From an uncultured delta proteobacterium (GTDB lineage Bacteria; Desulfobacterota; Desulfobulbia; Desulfobulbales; Desulfurivibrionaceae): a DNA stretch of 64,000 bases. Shown here one piece after another: positions 9,519 to 18,649 of the stretch. The stretch lies in the NCBI GenBank assembly GCA_903869265.1, contig CAIPYE010000017.1, positions 62,001 to 126,000 of the forward strand. Reading direction: 5' to 3'. The translations under genes were made by a program, and so were the position numbers. Each line of letters opens with the position of its first letter. Position 1 is the stretch's first letter. Below the pieces are notes generated by a model that saw only the letters and a program-made list of their open reading frames with translations, was not told where the DNA came from and did not search any database.

Positions 9519-9764
9519 ATGAAATCAGTCAAAACAACCGTTGCCTTTGCCCTGATGCTGCTCCTTGCCACCGGCCTGATCGCTTGCAAGAAGAGCGAAG
9601 AAGCTGCAGTAACTCCGCCGGTAGAGCAGGCTGCTCCCGCTGTTGCTCCGGCCGCCCCGGTGGCTCCGGCTCCTGAAGCCGCTGCTCCTGCTGCTCCTGA
9701 GGCTGCTGCTCCTGCCGCTCCTGCCGCTCCTGCTGCTGAGCCTGCTGCTCCTGCTGCAAAGTAA
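9519..9764 (+). CDS. Small Ala/Pro-rich lipoprotein
   Basis: An 81-residue product with a lipoprotein signal (MKSVKTTVAFALMLLLATG) ending in the lipobox LIAC, then a short charged KKSEEAA stretch and a low-complexity Ala/Pro tail (AAPAAPE-type units) to the end. Probably a small lipid-anchored envelope protein acting as a spacer or structural element; no catalytic domain is visible. ATG 9519 is preferred over 9480 because the signal peptide starts there and GAGGAAGAG precedes it. A strong terminator follows, so it looks monocistronic. Confidence 0.75.
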   Translation: MKSVKTTVAFALMLLLATGLIACKKSEEAAVTPPVEQAAPAVAPAAPVAPAPEAAAPAAPEAAAPAAPAAPAAEPAAPAAK

Positions 9765-9777
9765 GTCGCTGTTTCAT

Positions 9778-9816
9778 TTCCGGGCTGGGGTCTTCCCAGC
9801 CCGGAAATTTTTTTCC
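9778..9816 (+). terminator. Intrinsic terminator after the Ala/Pro-rich lipoprotein gene
   Basis: TTCCGGGCTGGG and CCCAGCCCGGAA pair around a short loop and are followed by a run of T on the plus strand. It begins about 13 nt after the stop codon. Confidence 0.9.
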
Positions 9817-9855
9817 TTCCTTTCGCTTTCCCCCCCCATGCTCCAGAAATAAACG

Positions 9856-11016
9856 TTAATCCATGATCTCCAGCAGCGCCTTGGCTGCCTGGGCGAGATC
9901 CGCTGTGCTGTGATGGCGGGTAATGGAGAATCTCAGTCGTGCTGTGCCGTCCGGCACGGTGGGTGGCCGGACGGCCGTGACGAACATCCCCTGTTTTCTG
10001 AGCAGTCCGGCTTTGTCCAGTGTTGCGCCGCTCTTCCCTACCAGAAAGGGGATGATCTGCGAGGGGCCGAGGTCCGCGCTGTATCCCCCGTTGCGGAGCA
10101 TGGTCTTGAAGTAGGCGATTTTTTCATGCAATTCCTGGCGAAAAGCTGGTTCTTGCTGGATGAGCTGCACCGCAGCAAGAGAGGCTGCGGCAACCGCAGG
10201 CGGCAAGGCCGTAGAGAAGATAAAGCTCCTGGCCCGGTTGAGCAGATATTCAATCATCTCCCTGTTGCCTGCCACATAGGCGCCATAGCTGCCAAGGGCT
10301 TTGCCAAAGGTGCCCATGGCCAGATCCACCCCGCTGCCCACCCCGTCCTCTTCGATAACCCCGCCGCCGTTAGCGCCAAACACTCCGGTGGCATGGGCCT
10401 CGTCCACCATGAGCAGGCAGCCGAACCGCTCCTTGAGCTCCACCAGCTCACGCAGCGGGCAGCGGTCGCCATCCATGCTGTAAATGGACTCCACCACGAT
10501 CAGGGGTGTGCCCGCCCCCCGTTTTTCCTTGAGCAACTCTTCGAGATGGTTGAGGTCGTTATGCCGGAAACGCACCAGGCGGGCGCCGGAAAGCCGGCAG
10601 CCGTCGTGGATGCTGGCATGGTTTAGCCGATCGCTGAAGATGAGGTCGTGGCGGGCCACCAGGGCGGGAATGATGCCGGTGTTGGCCATGTAGCCGGAGC
10701 CGAAGGTGAGGGCATTTTCTTTGCCCTTGAGGCGGGCCACCGCTTCCTCCAGATCATGATGTACGGCGAGGTCGCCGCTCATCAACCGGGCCGCGCCGGA
10801 GCCTGCGCCAAACCGGCGCAACCCCTCATGGGCTGCCGCGATGAGAATTGGATGTTCGGCAAGGGCCAGGTAGTCATTGGACGAGAAATCGATCAGTTCC
10901 CGAGCATCGTCTCCGGCAAGGACGAGCCGCCCTTTGCCTCGGCGGATCACCGGACGCAGGCTGCGGAGCCCTCCCTTTTCCCGTTGCTGGTTCAGCCAGT
11001 CCTTCAGATCGACCAT
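9856..11016 (-). CDS. bioF: 8-amino-7-oxononanoate synthase
   Basis: PLP-dependent condensation of pimeloyl thioester with L-alanine, the first ring-building step of biotin synthesis. The 386-residue product has LIDFSSNDYLALA, GSGAARLMSG, the DEAHATGVFG aspartate loop and the PLP-lysine motif TFGKALGSYG. Its start overlaps the end of bioB by 13 nt on the same strand, so the two form a bioB-bioF unit. The related AONS-family enzyme glycine C-acetyltransferase is an alternative, but the context favours BioF. Confidence 0.93.
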   Translation of the reverse strand: MVDLKDWLNQQREKGGLRSLRPVIRRGKGRLVLAGDDARELIDFSSNDYLALAEHPILIAAAHEGLRRFGAGSGAARLMSGDLAVHHDLEEAVARLKGKENALTFGSGYMANTGIIPALVARHDLIFSDRLNHASIHDGCRLSGARLVRFRHNDLNHLEELLKEKRGAGTPLIVVESIYSMDGDRCPLRELVELKERFGCLLMVDEAHATGVFGANGGGVIEEDGVGSGVDLAMGTFGKALGSYGAYVAGNREMIEYLLNRARSFIFSTALPPAVAAASLAAVQLIQQEPAFRQELHEKIAYFKTMLRNGGYSADLGPSQIIPFLVGKSGATLDKAGLLRKQGMFVTAVRPPTVPDGTARLRFSITRHHSTADLAQAAKALLEIMD

Positions 11017-11927
11017 AATTGTTTGATGTCTTCGGCAAATTGTTGGTCTGCCTCTGGGGCGCGGCCCCGCTGGGTGAGATAGCCGCCGATCATCATGCCG
11101 TCGGCGCCAGCCATGAAGGCGGAGCTTAAAAAATCGCCCAGGGCGGATTCGCGGCCCGCAGCCAACCGGATCGCCGCCTGGGGCAGGATCAACCGGTAGA
11201 GGGCGATGGAGCGGAGGATTTCCGTGATGGGTAGGGGGGGGAGTCCTGCGCAGGGAGTGCCGGCCAGGGGAATGAGGATATTGATGGGCACGGAATCAAT
11301 CCCGTACTCGACAAGGATCATGGCCATGGACAGCCGATCCGCTTCGGATTCTCCCAAGCCGAAGATGCCGCCGCTGCACACCGAAAGACCGACGGTCTGG
11401 GCGGCCCTGATGGTGGCGACCCGGTCACCGAAGCTGTGGCTGGTGCAGACCTGCGGGAAAAACTCTCGGGAGGTCTCCAGGTTATGGTGGTAGCGGGAAA
11501 GACCGGCCTCCTTGAGCTGCCCGAGTTCGGATTCGCCCAAAATACCGAGGGAGGCGCAGACTTTGAGCCCCACCTCTTTGCGGATGGCGCGGATGATGCC
11601 CAGCACCTGGCCCAGATCTTCGCTTGCCAAGCCCCTGCCGCTGGTCACCAGGGAAAAACGGCTGGCCCCGTTTTTTTTGGCCTCATGGGCGGCGGCCAGG
11701 ATCTGGGCTTTATCCAGTAGAGGGTAAACCGGGGCCTCTGTCTGGTAATGGGCGGATTGCGCGCAAAAATAGCAGTCCTCGCTGCATCTGCCGGACTTGG
11801 CATTGATGATGCTGCACAGGGAAAAGGAGGTCCCCCGCCGGGCAAGCTTGGTCGCCAGGGCCTGGCGCATGAGTTCGGCCAGGGGCAAGGCCTGGAGTTC
11901 GGTGATGTCGGGCGGTTGGTGATTCAT
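11004..11927 (-). CDS. bioB: Biotin synthase
   Basis: Radical SAM enzyme inserting sulfur into dethiobiotin. It carries the cluster motif in GRCSEDCYFCAQS, plus CASLG, YHHNLETS and VPINILIPLAGTP typical of BioB. About 307 residues from ATG 11927; the track start at 11972 lies in an intergenic inverted repeat and lacks the family N-terminus, whereas AGGGA precedes 11927. It overlaps bioF. Other bio genes (bioA, bioD) are not in the window. Confidence 0.94.
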   Translation of the reverse strand: MNHQPPDITELQALPLAELMRQALATKLARRGTSFSLCSIINAKSGRCSEDCYFCAQSAHYQTEAPVYPLLDKAQILAAAHEAKKNGASRFSLVTSGRGLASEDLGQVLGIIRAIRKEVGLKVCASLGILGESELGQLKEAGLSRYHHNLETSREFFPQVCTSHSFGDRVATIRAAQTVGLSVCSGGIFGLGESEADRLSMAMILVEYGIDSVPINILIPLAGTPCAGLPPLPITEILRSIALYRLILPQAAIRLAAGRESALGDFLSSAFMAGADGMMIGGYLTQRGRAPEADQQFAEDIKQLWSI

Positions 11928-11949
11928 GATAATTGTTCCCTGAAAATCA

Positions 11950-12015
11950 GCCACGAAACCCACGAAATCCACAAAAATTTAACAAATTTCGTGTTTTTTC
12001 GTGGGGTTCGTGGCT
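11950..12015. repeat. Intergenic inverted repeat between pcnB and bioB
   Basis: Imperfect palindrome: GCCACGAAACCCACGAAA on the left is mirrored by TTTCGTG...TTCGTGGGGTTCGTGGC on the right around an A/T-rich centre. It lies between the pcnB stop and bioB, both on the minus strand, and could act as a processing site or terminator; no U-tract is obvious. Confidence 0.65.
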
Positions 12016-12029
12016 AAAAAATCACCGGC

Positions 12030-13367
12030 CTATTTGAGGCCAAAGATTCCGCCTTTCTTGCCGGAAAATGCTGGGGTACGGCTTTCTGACCGGGGCTGCC
12101 GGGGTTTGCCGGTCCTGGGCTTGCTGCCTCTGGGGGGCGCGGAAGGCTCGGGTTGCGGAGCGAGATCGACGGGCGAGCCACCAAGGGCCTCCTGGTAAAG
12201 CTGAAAGAATAGCAGGCCATCCGGGAAGTAACTCTTGCGTTTCAGCCAGCCAGGCCAAGCCTGCTCTGCATCGTGTTTGGCAAAAACCGGGAGATTGACC
12301 AAGAGCGAGGTGATCTCCTCCCTGGAGGCCCGTTTGACATTGAGGTGCTCCAAATGGGAATCAACCTCGGTGCGGAGGGTGCGGGAAAAGGCAAAGGCCT
12401 CGCGGCCCTCGGCCGACAGGTTCACCAGGTTGAAGCGTGCCTGGGCCCAAGGCAGCAAGAGGAGTGCGAGCAGGAGGTGTTCCGGCAGAGGGGTGCCGTC
12501 GCCATGCAACCGGTCGATCACCTGGCACAGGGCGAAGAGGAGGCTGGTTTGGCCTGAAGGTTCTGTCGGCTCCGGGCTGATGATCCCCTCATAGCAAGGG
12601 AGGAGGAGAAAAAACAGTCCGCTGGTTACGGCAAGCCGACACCAAGGGGCGCATGCACCGCTGTTCAGGTCTTTGAAGAATTCGTCCCGGATCCGGGAAT
12701 CGGGGCAGAGGCGCAGGGTGTCCCGATGGGCGATAATGGCCTGCCAGGTACGCTCTTCGATGGTGAAACCGCTTCTGGCCGCATGGCGGATGGCCCGCAT
12801 CATGCGGACGGGATCGCGGATAATTCTTCGGTCCGGCTCCCCGACAATGCGGACAATCTTGTTGTTGAGGTCAGCCACTCCGCCCGTGTAGTCGATGATG
12901 GTGAAGTTTTCTATCTCGTAGAACAGGGCGTTGATGGTGAGATCCCGCCGGAAGGCGTCTTCCGCTTCCGAGCCGAAGGTGTTGTTGTGGGCCAGCACCT
13001 CGTCTTCTTCCCTCTCGCCCTCTTCAAACTCGCTGCGGCAGCGCAGGGTGGAAACCTCAACGATCTTGCCGCCAAAGAAAAAAACCTGCACCAGACGAAA
13101 GCGTCGACCGATGATCCGGCTGTTGCGGAAAAGGGTGCGTAGCTGTCCGGGCCGGGCATTGGTGCTGATGTCGAAATCCTTGGGGGTTTTGCCGAGGTAG
13201 AGATCGCGCACCGCACCGCCCACCAAGTAGGCGGAAAAGCCCGCGTCGCGGAGGCGGTGCATCACCTTCAGGGCCTCGCGGTCGATGTCCTTGCGGGAAA
13301 TAGGGTGCTCGGCCCGTGGAATGATGAGGGGTTCCGGCAGGTCAGCCAGGTCGGTGGATGGGTCCAT
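12030..13367 (-). CDS. pcnB: Poly(A) polymerase I / CCA-adding-type nucleotidyltransferase
   Basis: Class II nucleotidyltransferase-superfamily enzyme adding 3' A tails to RNA. The N-terminal catalytic head has LVGGAVRDLYLGKTPKDFDI with the metal-binding DFD pair, followed by RRDLTINALFY, DYTGGVADL and RDPVRMMRAIRHAARSGF. The C-terminus is a basic, Pro/Arg-rich tail (PRGSKPRTGKPRQPRSE), as in PcnB rather than CCA enzymes. The track begins at a TTG (13391); ATG 13367 with GGAAG 5 nt upstream is preferred, giving 445 residues. The upstream neighbour is the nitronate monooxygenase-like gene. Confidence 0.88.
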   Translation of the reverse strand: MDPSTDLADLPEPLIIPRAEHPISRKDIDREALKVMHRLRDAGFSAYLVGGAVRDLYLGKTPKDFDISTNARPGQLRTLFRNSRIIGRRFRLVQVFFFGGKIVEVSTLRCRSEFEEGEREEDEVLAHNNTFGSEAEDAFRRDLTINALFYEIENFTIIDYTGGVADLNNKIVRIVGEPDRRIIRDPVRMMRAIRHAARSGFTIEERTWQAIIAHRDTLRLCPDSRIRDEFFKDLNSGACAPWCRLAVTSGLFFLLLPCYEGIISPEPTEPSGQTSLLFALCQVIDRLHGDGTPLPEHLLLALLLLPWAQARFNLVNLSAEGREAFAFSRTLRTEVDSHLEHLNVKRASREEITSLLVNLPVFAKHDAEQAWPGWLKRKSYFPDGLLFFQLYQEALGGSPVDLAPQPEPSAPPRGSKPRTGKPRQPRSESRTPAFSGKKGGIFGLK

Positions 13368-13409
13368 GGAATCTTCCGGGCAGGAGAGCAAGGTGTCAGG
13401 ACTCCAGCC

Positions 13410-14387
13410 TTAATACGTAGCCGCAGGTTCCTTGTACATGGACTCGGCCTGCGAAACAAACTGGTCGAAAACCTCGCGAACCGTGAGGATTTCCTTCATT
13501 TTAAAGACATTTTCGCCGGAAAAAACCAGGCCATCCTCCATATTGCCCTCGCAGGCTGCAGTGAGTCGGTCGCTGATGCAATACACATGGTCGCATTTTT
13601 TCAGGCATTTGTATTTGCATTCCTTGGCCTTGAGATCGGCATGGCTCAGGAGCTGCTTGACAAAGGGGGTTTTGATGGCCCGGCCGGGCAACCCCACCGG
13701 GGACTTGATCAGGGCGATATCTTCCCGGCTGGCGTGGAGCATGGCCTGCTTGAAGCTTTCCGCCACCGAGCATTCCTTGGTGAGGACAAAGCGGGTGGCG
13801 ATCTGGATGCCGTCCGCCCCGTACTTGTCCATCATCTCCGCCATCTCGAAACCGTTGGTGATGCCGCCGGCAGCGATCAGGGGCACCTTCTTGACCACCT
13901 TGCGGATTTCGGGAAAAAGTTCGCGCAGAGCCACGTTGGTGCCAAGGTGGCCGCCGGCCTCCTTGGCTTCGACCACGATGGCCGCGGCGCCAAGTTTTTC
14001 GGCCAGGATGGCAAAGGAGGGCGAGGACACGATGGAGACAATGGGGGTGTTGGTCTCCTTGCCGATCTTGAAAATATCCCGGGAAAAACCGGCGCCGGTG
14101 ACGATCATGTCCACTCCGGCTTCGATGGAGCCCATGACCAGGCTGTAGAAATTTTTCATGGCGAACATGATGTTCACCGCGATGATCCCTTTGGTGGCGG
14201 CTTTGGCCTTGCGGATGTCGGCCTGGAGCTCCTCCAGCGGAATGGCTGAGCCGCCGATGGTGCCGATGCCGCCGCACTCGGCAACGGGAACGGCCAGGGC
14301 CGAGGTGGAGACGCGGATGGACATGCCACCCTGAACAAGGGGTACCGGGGCAGTGAATTTGCCGATGGTAAGGGGGGGTAGCTTCAT
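13410..14387 (-). CDS. Nitronate monooxygenase / FabK-like flavin oxidoreductase with Cys-rich C-terminus
   Basis: TIM-barrel FMN protein of the 2-nitropropane dioxygenase/FabK family, 325 residues. Visible features are the N-terminal PLVQGGMSIRVS, the AGGHLG loop with the family His, and the phosphate-binding VPLIAAGGI followed by GADGIQIATRF. Near the C-terminus CKYKCLKKCDHVYC places four Cys close together, suggesting a metal or Fe-S site beyond the core fold (inference). The substrate is unknown; an NAD(P)H-dependent reductase role is as likely as nitronate oxidation. It lies 42 nt upstream of pcnB on the same strand. Confidence 0.82.
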   Translation of the reverse strand: MKLPPLTIGKFTAPVPLVQGGMSIRVSTSALAVPVAECGGIGTIGGSAIPLEELQADIRKAKAATKGIIAVNIMFAMKNFYSLVMGSIEAGVDMIVTGAGFSRDIFKIGKETNTPIVSIVSSPSFAILAEKLGAAAIVVEAKEAGGHLGTNVALRELFPEIRKVVKKVPLIAAGGITNGFEMAEMMDKYGADGIQIATRFVLTKECSVAESFKQAMLHASREDIALIKSPVGLPGRAIKTPFVKQLLSHADLKAKECKYKCLKKCDHVYCISDRLTAACEGNMEDGLVFSGENVFKMKEILTVREVFDQFVSQAESMYKEPAATY

Positions 14388-14694
14388 GAAAGTCTGGTGC
14401 TCCGTTTAGTTTGAGGACGAATGAGCAACTATGCTTTTTTTCGTTTTTTTTGTCAAGGAAACCTGATGGGTTCCCGAAATAAGGAAAAAGGTCGCATGCC
14501 CGTGATGCAAAATCAAAAAGCGATAGCGCCAAGCTGCGGCCATCGCCGGTCGTTTTCGCATCTAAAAAGAAGAGTTTTGCCTTTTTTGCCGGTTTCTGGT
14601 TTAATTATTTAATAGTTGCGCTGTGGCGCGAAGATGTACCCGATTTTCCTTCTTCTCCGCAACATATATATGCGTGCGGAACAGGGAATGCTGC
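14388..14694. other. Intergenic region between divergent genes, no gene recognised
   Basis: About 307 nt separating the minus-strand nitronate monooxygenase-like gene from the plus-strand HAD gene. It has A/T-rich tracts at both ends and a hairpin-like stretch near 14520-14547 (GCGAT...ATCGC). The short ORF at 14421 has no coding character. Presumably it carries both promoters, but none stands out. Confidence 0.6.
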
Positions 14695-15291
14695 ATGCAT
14701 ATTCACCCAAGCCGCATCGGCTTTGACATAGACGGCGTGGTCGCCGACACCATGGAGGCCTTTATCCGTCTGGCCCGGACCGATTATGGGGCCAAGGTGC
14801 GCCCGGAGGAGATCACCGAGTTTCAGGTGGAGGATTGTCTGGATCTTGATCCGGCCATGGTGGAGGAAATTTTTGGCCGCCTGATGGAAGAGCCCATTGC
14901 CTGCGGTCTGCGGCTCATGAGCCAGGCCCGGCAGGTGTTGACCGGATTCGCCGACCATGGCCCCCTCACCTTCATCACGGCCCGACCGCAAAAAAAACCC
15001 ATCGCCCGCTGGCTGAAAAAAGAACTGGGTCCGCAGGTTTACGGTCGGGTGCGGCTGGTGGCCACCGGCGAACACGACAGCAAGGCTGCCCACATCAAGG
15101 AACTGTGTCTTGCTTTTTTTGTGGATGACCGGGCCCAGACCTGTATACAGCTTGCCCAGGAAGAGGGCATCCAGCCCATTGTCTATCGTCAGCCCTGGAA
15201 CCAGGGCAAGCATGCTCTGCCCGAGGTGGAGAACTGGCGCACCATCCACGCCTTGTGTCATGGGGATGGGTCAGGGGAGGCGGCCTGGTGA
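14695..15291 (+). CDS. HAD-superfamily phosphatase (nucleotidase-like)
   Basis: A 198-residue HAD hydrolase. Motif I is [11 protein letters not shown] with the nucleophile and acid Asp pair, motif II is FITARP, and a conserved Lys follows in SKAAHIKEL before motif [14 protein letters not shown]. This resembles 5'(3')-deoxyribonucleotidase/YqfW-type proteins, but the substrate is unassigned. ATG 14695 is preferred over 14623 because the HAD motif begins right after it and an AGGGA box precedes it. Its stop overlaps the GTG start of the NUDIX gene, implying coupling. Confidence 0.82.
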   Translation: MHIHPSRIGFDIDGVVADTMEAFIRLARTDYGAKVRPEEITEFQVEDCLDLDPAMVEEIFGRLMEEPIACGLRLMSQARQVLTGFADHGPLTFITARPQKKPIARWLKKELGPQVYGRVRLVATGEHDSKAAHIKELCLAFFVDDRAQTCIQLAQEEGIQPIVYRQPWNQGKHALPEVENWRTIHALCHGDGSGEAAW

Positions 15292-15722
15292 AGCATTGCC
15301 CTGCCTGCGGTCAAGCGATTCCGGCTTATAGAAATCCGGTGCCCACTGTGGATATCATAATCACCCTTGGCGGCGGCGTTGTTCTGGTGAAGCGGAAAAA
15401 TCCGCCTGTTGCCTGGGCCTTGCCCGGCGGGTTTGTCGATTACGGGGAGTCGCTGGAGCAGGCGGCGGTGCGGGAGGCGTGCGAGGAAACCGGGCTCTCT
15501 ATCCGGCTTGGCCGCCAGTTTCACACCTATTCCGATCCGGATCGCGACCCCAGGCAGCATACGGTGAGCACGGTTTTTCTTGCCACTGCGGAAGGAACGC
15601 CCTTGGCTGGCGATGATGCGGGGGAGGTCGCGATATTCCAGGAAGAATCGCTGCCGTCATTGGCTTTTGACCATTCAAGGATTCTGGGTGATTATTTTGC
15701 TGCGCAACGAGCTGCCGCCTGA
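15288..15722 (+). CDS. NUDIX hydrolase with N-terminal CxxC
   Basis: Nucleoside-diphosphate-X pyrophosphohydrolase of 144 residues. The Nudix box is visible as [24 protein letters not shown]. The N-terminus [12 protein letters not shown] carries one CxxC pair, a reduced form of the zinc-ribbon leader seen in some ADP-ribose pyrophosphatase or NUDIX proteins. The GTG start at 15288 overlaps the previous TGA and is preceded by GGGGAGG, so it is preferred to the longer track ORF. The substrate cannot be assigned. Confidence 0.87.
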   Translation: MKHCPACGQAIPAYRNPVPTVDIIITLGGGVVLVKRKNPPVAWALPGGFVDYGESLEQAAVREACEETGLSIRLGRQFHTYSDPDRDPRQHTVSTVFLATAEGTPLAGDDAGEVAIFQEESLPSLAFDHSRILGDYFAAQRAAA

Positions 15723-15723
15723 A

Positions 15724-16650
15724 ATGAATACCCGCATCCTGCTGGTGGATGACGACCCTTTCATTATCGAAATGCTGAAGAGCGCCATGGAGGCCTTGGG
15801 CCATGCTTTTGATGCGGCCATGGACGGCGAGGAGGCAAAGGTCAAGCTCAAGCAGCGCGAGTTCACCATGGTCCTCACCGATCTGACCATGCCGCGTTGT
15901 GATGGCATGGAACTCCTGACGCATATCAAGGAGGAATATCCCCAGATCGATGTCATCGTTATCACCGGCCATGCCGAGGTCCATGGCTTCACCGATGTTG
16001 TCCGGGCCGGTGCCAGCGATTTCATCACCAAGCCATTCGGCATGGATGAGCTTGAGGCAAAAATCAGCCGGGTCATCCGTGAGCAAAACCTGATCCGCAA
16101 GCTCGAGCATCTCTCCATGTGCGATATGCTCACCGACCTGTATAATCGCCGTTGTTTTGAGAGGAAACTGCACGAGGAAGTGCCGCGGGCCCATCGGCAA
16201 GGATACCCGGTGTATCTGGCCCTGCTCGATGTGGACCGATTCAAGGAGTACAACGACCAGTATGGACATCAGGCCGGAGACGGGGTTCTTCAGGATATCG
16301 GGAGAATCCTCGTGCAGTGCACCAGGGGGAATGTGGACTGGTGTTTTCGCTTCGGTGGCGACGAGTTCGCCCTCATCATTCCCTACGCCACCGTTGCCCA
16401 GGTTGGCCAGATTGCCGATCGCATCCAAGAACGATACGGCCATGAGCCGCACTATGCCCCGACCAGTCTCAGCATCGGCCTGGCCCAGTTCATCAGGAAT
16501 CCTGGCGCTTCCTGGACGGAGGATATCGCCGATTTGGTGGCCCGCGCCGACAAGGCGTTGTATTCCGGCAAGGAGCAGGGGGGCAATCGGGTGATTGCCG
16601 ACTCCTCCCTGTCGTGTCCTGGAGAATTAGCAGCCGGAACGGAGTCCTGA
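15724..16650 (+). CDS. Response regulator with GGDEF domain (diguanylate cyclase)
   Basis: A 308-residue regulator: receiver domain (1-120) with LLVDDDP, phospho-acceptor Asp53 in VLTDLTMPRCDG and Lys in ITKPFG, then a GGDEF domain (about 140-295) with MLTDLYNRR, DVDRFKEYND and an intact active site RFGGDEF. It should make cyclic di-GMP when phosphorylated. The track start (15580) runs into the NUDIX gene; ATG 15724 begins 2 nt after that gene's stop. With the HD-GYP regulator near the left edge it gives the window both synthesis and breakdown of c-di-GMP. Confidence 0.9.
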   Translation: MNTRILLVDDDPFIIEMLKSAMEALGHAFDAAMDGEEAKVKLKQREFTMVLTDLTMPRCDGMELLTHIKEEYPQIDVIVITGHAEVHGFTDVVRAGASDFITKPFGMDELEAKISRVIREQNLIRKLEHLSMCDMLTDLYNRRCFERKLHEEVPRAHRQGYPVYLALLDVDRFKEYNDQYGHQAGDGVLQDIGRILVQCTRGNVDWCFRFGGDEFALIIPYATVAQVGQIADRIQERYGHEPHYAPTSLSIGLAQFIRNPGASWTEDIADLVARADKALYSGKEQGGNRVIADSSLSCPGELAAGTES

Positions 16651-16822
16651 AACAGCAAAAAAATACCGCCGTCCCAAAGAGTTTTCAGCCAAGCCCCACC
16701 TCCCAACCCCTCTGTTTGCCCATGCATTTCCTTCATTTTCACATGGTTACGCCATATTTTTTGGCAGAGCCGACCGCCATGTTTTCCCCGAAGATTTGCT
16801 CTGTTTGCTACAGATAAAAAGT

Positions 16823-16851
16823 TTGTATTTGCCCATATTCTCTGGTATATA
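16823..16851 (+). promoter_or_regulatory. Sigma-70 promoter of rpsA
   Basis: TTGTAT and TATATA separated by 17 nt, about 30 nt before the rpsA ATG. A strong AAAGGAGG ribosome site follows at 16865-16872. Confidence 0.7.
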
Positions 16852-16881
16852 AGCTCGATCTATCAAAGGAGGATTGTTTCC

Positions 16882-18600
16882 ATGGCAAAAAGCACAACAG
16901 CAACCAAAACGAAGTCCGATGTCAATGAAGGGGAAATGAGCTTTGCTCAGCTTTTCGAGGAAAGTCTCAAGGTGGCGGAGGTCGGTGAAGTCGTATCCGG
17001 CACCGTTATCGCCCTGGCCAACGATTTTATCGTTGTGGATATCGGCGACAAGTCGGAAAGTGCGATCCACTGTTCCGAGTTCAAAAATGAGAATGGCGAA
17101 ATCGACGTCAAGGTGGGCGACATCTTTGACGTCTTCGTGGAGAAGCGGGAGGTCGAAGGCGGCCTGAAGCTCTCGCGCGAAAAAGCCATCGGCATCAAGG
17201 TCTGGGAAGACATCGCCAAGATCCAGGAAGAAGACGGCACCATCTCGGGCCGCATCGACAACCGGGTCAAGGGCGGACTTTCCGTTGATATCGGCGTGCC
17301 GGCCTTCCTGCCCTACTCACAGATCGACCTGAGACCGGTCAAGGATCTGGACAGCCTCATCGGCCAGACCTTTGAGTTCAAGGTTCTCAAATATAACCGC
17401 AAGCGCAACAATGTGGTGATCTCCCGCCGCGCCATCCTCGAGGACGAGCGCAAGAAGCTGCGGGAAGATATGCAGTCCAACCTGGTGGAAGGCCAGGTGG
17501 TCACGGGCACCATTACCAATATCACCGACTACGGGGTGTTCATCGACCTGGGCGGCATGGACGGTCTTTGTCACATCACCGATCTCTCCTGGGGCCGCGT
17601 TTCCCATCCCTCCAAGCTGTTCAAGGTGGGCGAGGATGTTCAGGTCAAGATCCTCAAGTACGACCGCGAGAACGACAAGGTTTCCCTTGGCGTCAAGCAG
17701 CTCAAGGAAGATCCCTGGGCCACAGTGCAGGAACGTTATCCCATCGGCGCCAAGGCCATGGGTAAGGTGGTCTCCATCACCGACTACGGAGTATTCGCCG
17801 AGCTGGAAGAGGGCGTTGAAGGTCTGATCCATGTTTCCGAGATGTCCTGGTCCAAGAAGACCCGGCATCCCTCCAAGATTGTCGGGGTTGGCGAGGAGGC
17901 CGAAGTGGTCATCCTCAACATCGACGTGGATGCCAAGCGCATCTCTTTGGGCATGAAGCAGCTGCAGCCCAATCCTTGGGATCTGGTCAGCGAGAACTAT
18001 CCGGTAGGCTCCATCATCGAAGGCAAGATCAAGAACATCACCGACTTCGGCGTTTTCATCGGCATCGAGGAAGGAATCGACGGTCTGATCCATGTTTCCG
18101 ACCTGTCTTGGACCGAGCGGATCAAACATCCTTCCGAGAAATACGCCAAGGGTGAAACCATTCAGGCTGTGGTGCTCAAGATCGACCGCGAGAACGAGCG
18201 GTTCTCCCTCGGCGTCAAGCAGCTGGAGCCGGATCCCTGGCAGGCAGCCATCGAGAAATATTCGGTGGGAAGCACCGTGCAGGGCAAGATCACCAACGTG
18301 ACCGAATTCGGCATTTTCGTGGAAGTGGAAGAGGGCATCGAAGGGTTGATCCATGTTTCCGAGATCAGCAAGGACAAGGTTGCCACCCCGGTGGGGTTGT
18401 ACAATGCCGGTGATACCGTGGAAGCAAAGGTGATCAATGTTTCCGCCAAGGACCGGAAGATAGGCTTGTCCATCAAGGCCTTGACCGATGATTCCAGCGA
18501 AGGCTCCCTTGAGGAGTACAAGCAGAAGCAGACCAAGAGTGGCCCGTCCACCATTGGCGATCTTTTGAAGGAAGAGATGGACAATAAGGCCCAGGAGTAA
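16882..18600 (+). CDS. rpsA: 30S ribosomal protein S1
   Basis: mRNA-binding ribosomal protein that helps the 30S subunit capture and unfold messages. The 572 residues contain six S1 (OB-fold) repeats; the last four are near-identical in pattern (GVFIDLGGMDGLCHITDLSW, GVFAELEEGVEGLIHVSEMSW, GVFIGIEEGIDGLIHVSDLSW, GIFVEVEEGIEGLIHVSEIS), and the first two are the divergent ribosome-binding ones. It has its own promoter, an AAAGGAGG ribosome site and a strong terminator. As in many proteobacteria, an IHF/HU gene lies downstream. Confidence 0.97.
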   Translation: MAKSTTATKTKSDVNEGEMSFAQLFEESLKVAEVGEVVSGTVIALANDFIVVDIGDKSESAIHCSEFKNENGEIDVKVGDIFDVFVEKREVEGGLKLSREKAIGIKVWEDIAKIQEEDGTISGRIDNRVKGGLSVDIGVPAFLPYSQIDLRPVKDLDSLIGQTFEFKVLKYNRKRNNVVISRRAILEDERKKLREDMQSNLVEGQVVTGTITNITDYGVFIDLGGMDGLCHITDLSWGRVSHPSKLFKVGEDVQVKILKYDRENDKVSLGVKQLKEDPWATVQERYPIGAKAMGKVVSITDYGVFAELEEGVEGLIHVSEMSWSKKTRHPSKIVGVGEEAEVVILNIDVDAKRISLGMKQLQPNPWDLVSENYPVGSIIEGKIKNITDFGVFIGIEEGIDGLIHVSDLSWTERIKHPSEKYAKGETIQAVVLKIDRENERFSLGVKQLEPDPWQAAIEKYSVGSTVQGKITNVTEFGIFVEVEEGIEGLIHVSEISKDKVATPVGLYNAGDTVEAKVINVSAKDRKIGLSIKALTDDSSEGSLEEYKQKQTKSGPSTIGDLLKEEMDNKAQE

Positions 18601-18608
18601 TCAGGATA

Positions 18609-18649
18609 TCAGGGAGCCGCAGCACCGCTGCGGCTCCCTGACTTTTGTT
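18609..18649 (+). terminator. Intrinsic terminator of rpsA
   Basis: CAGGGAGCCGCAGC and GCTGCGGCTCCCTG form a 14-bp stem with an ACC loop, followed by ACTTTTGTTG. It begins 9 nt after the stop. Confidence 0.88.

Noticed and set aside
14421-14612. 63-residue ORF in the intergenic region
   Set aside because: No ribosome site, no recognisable motif, and A/T-tract-driven composition.
14388-14694. Possible riboswitch (GEMM or other) upstream of the HAD gene
   Set aside because: A hairpin and A-rich joins are present but the conserved core of c-di-GMP or other known riboswitches could not be matched.
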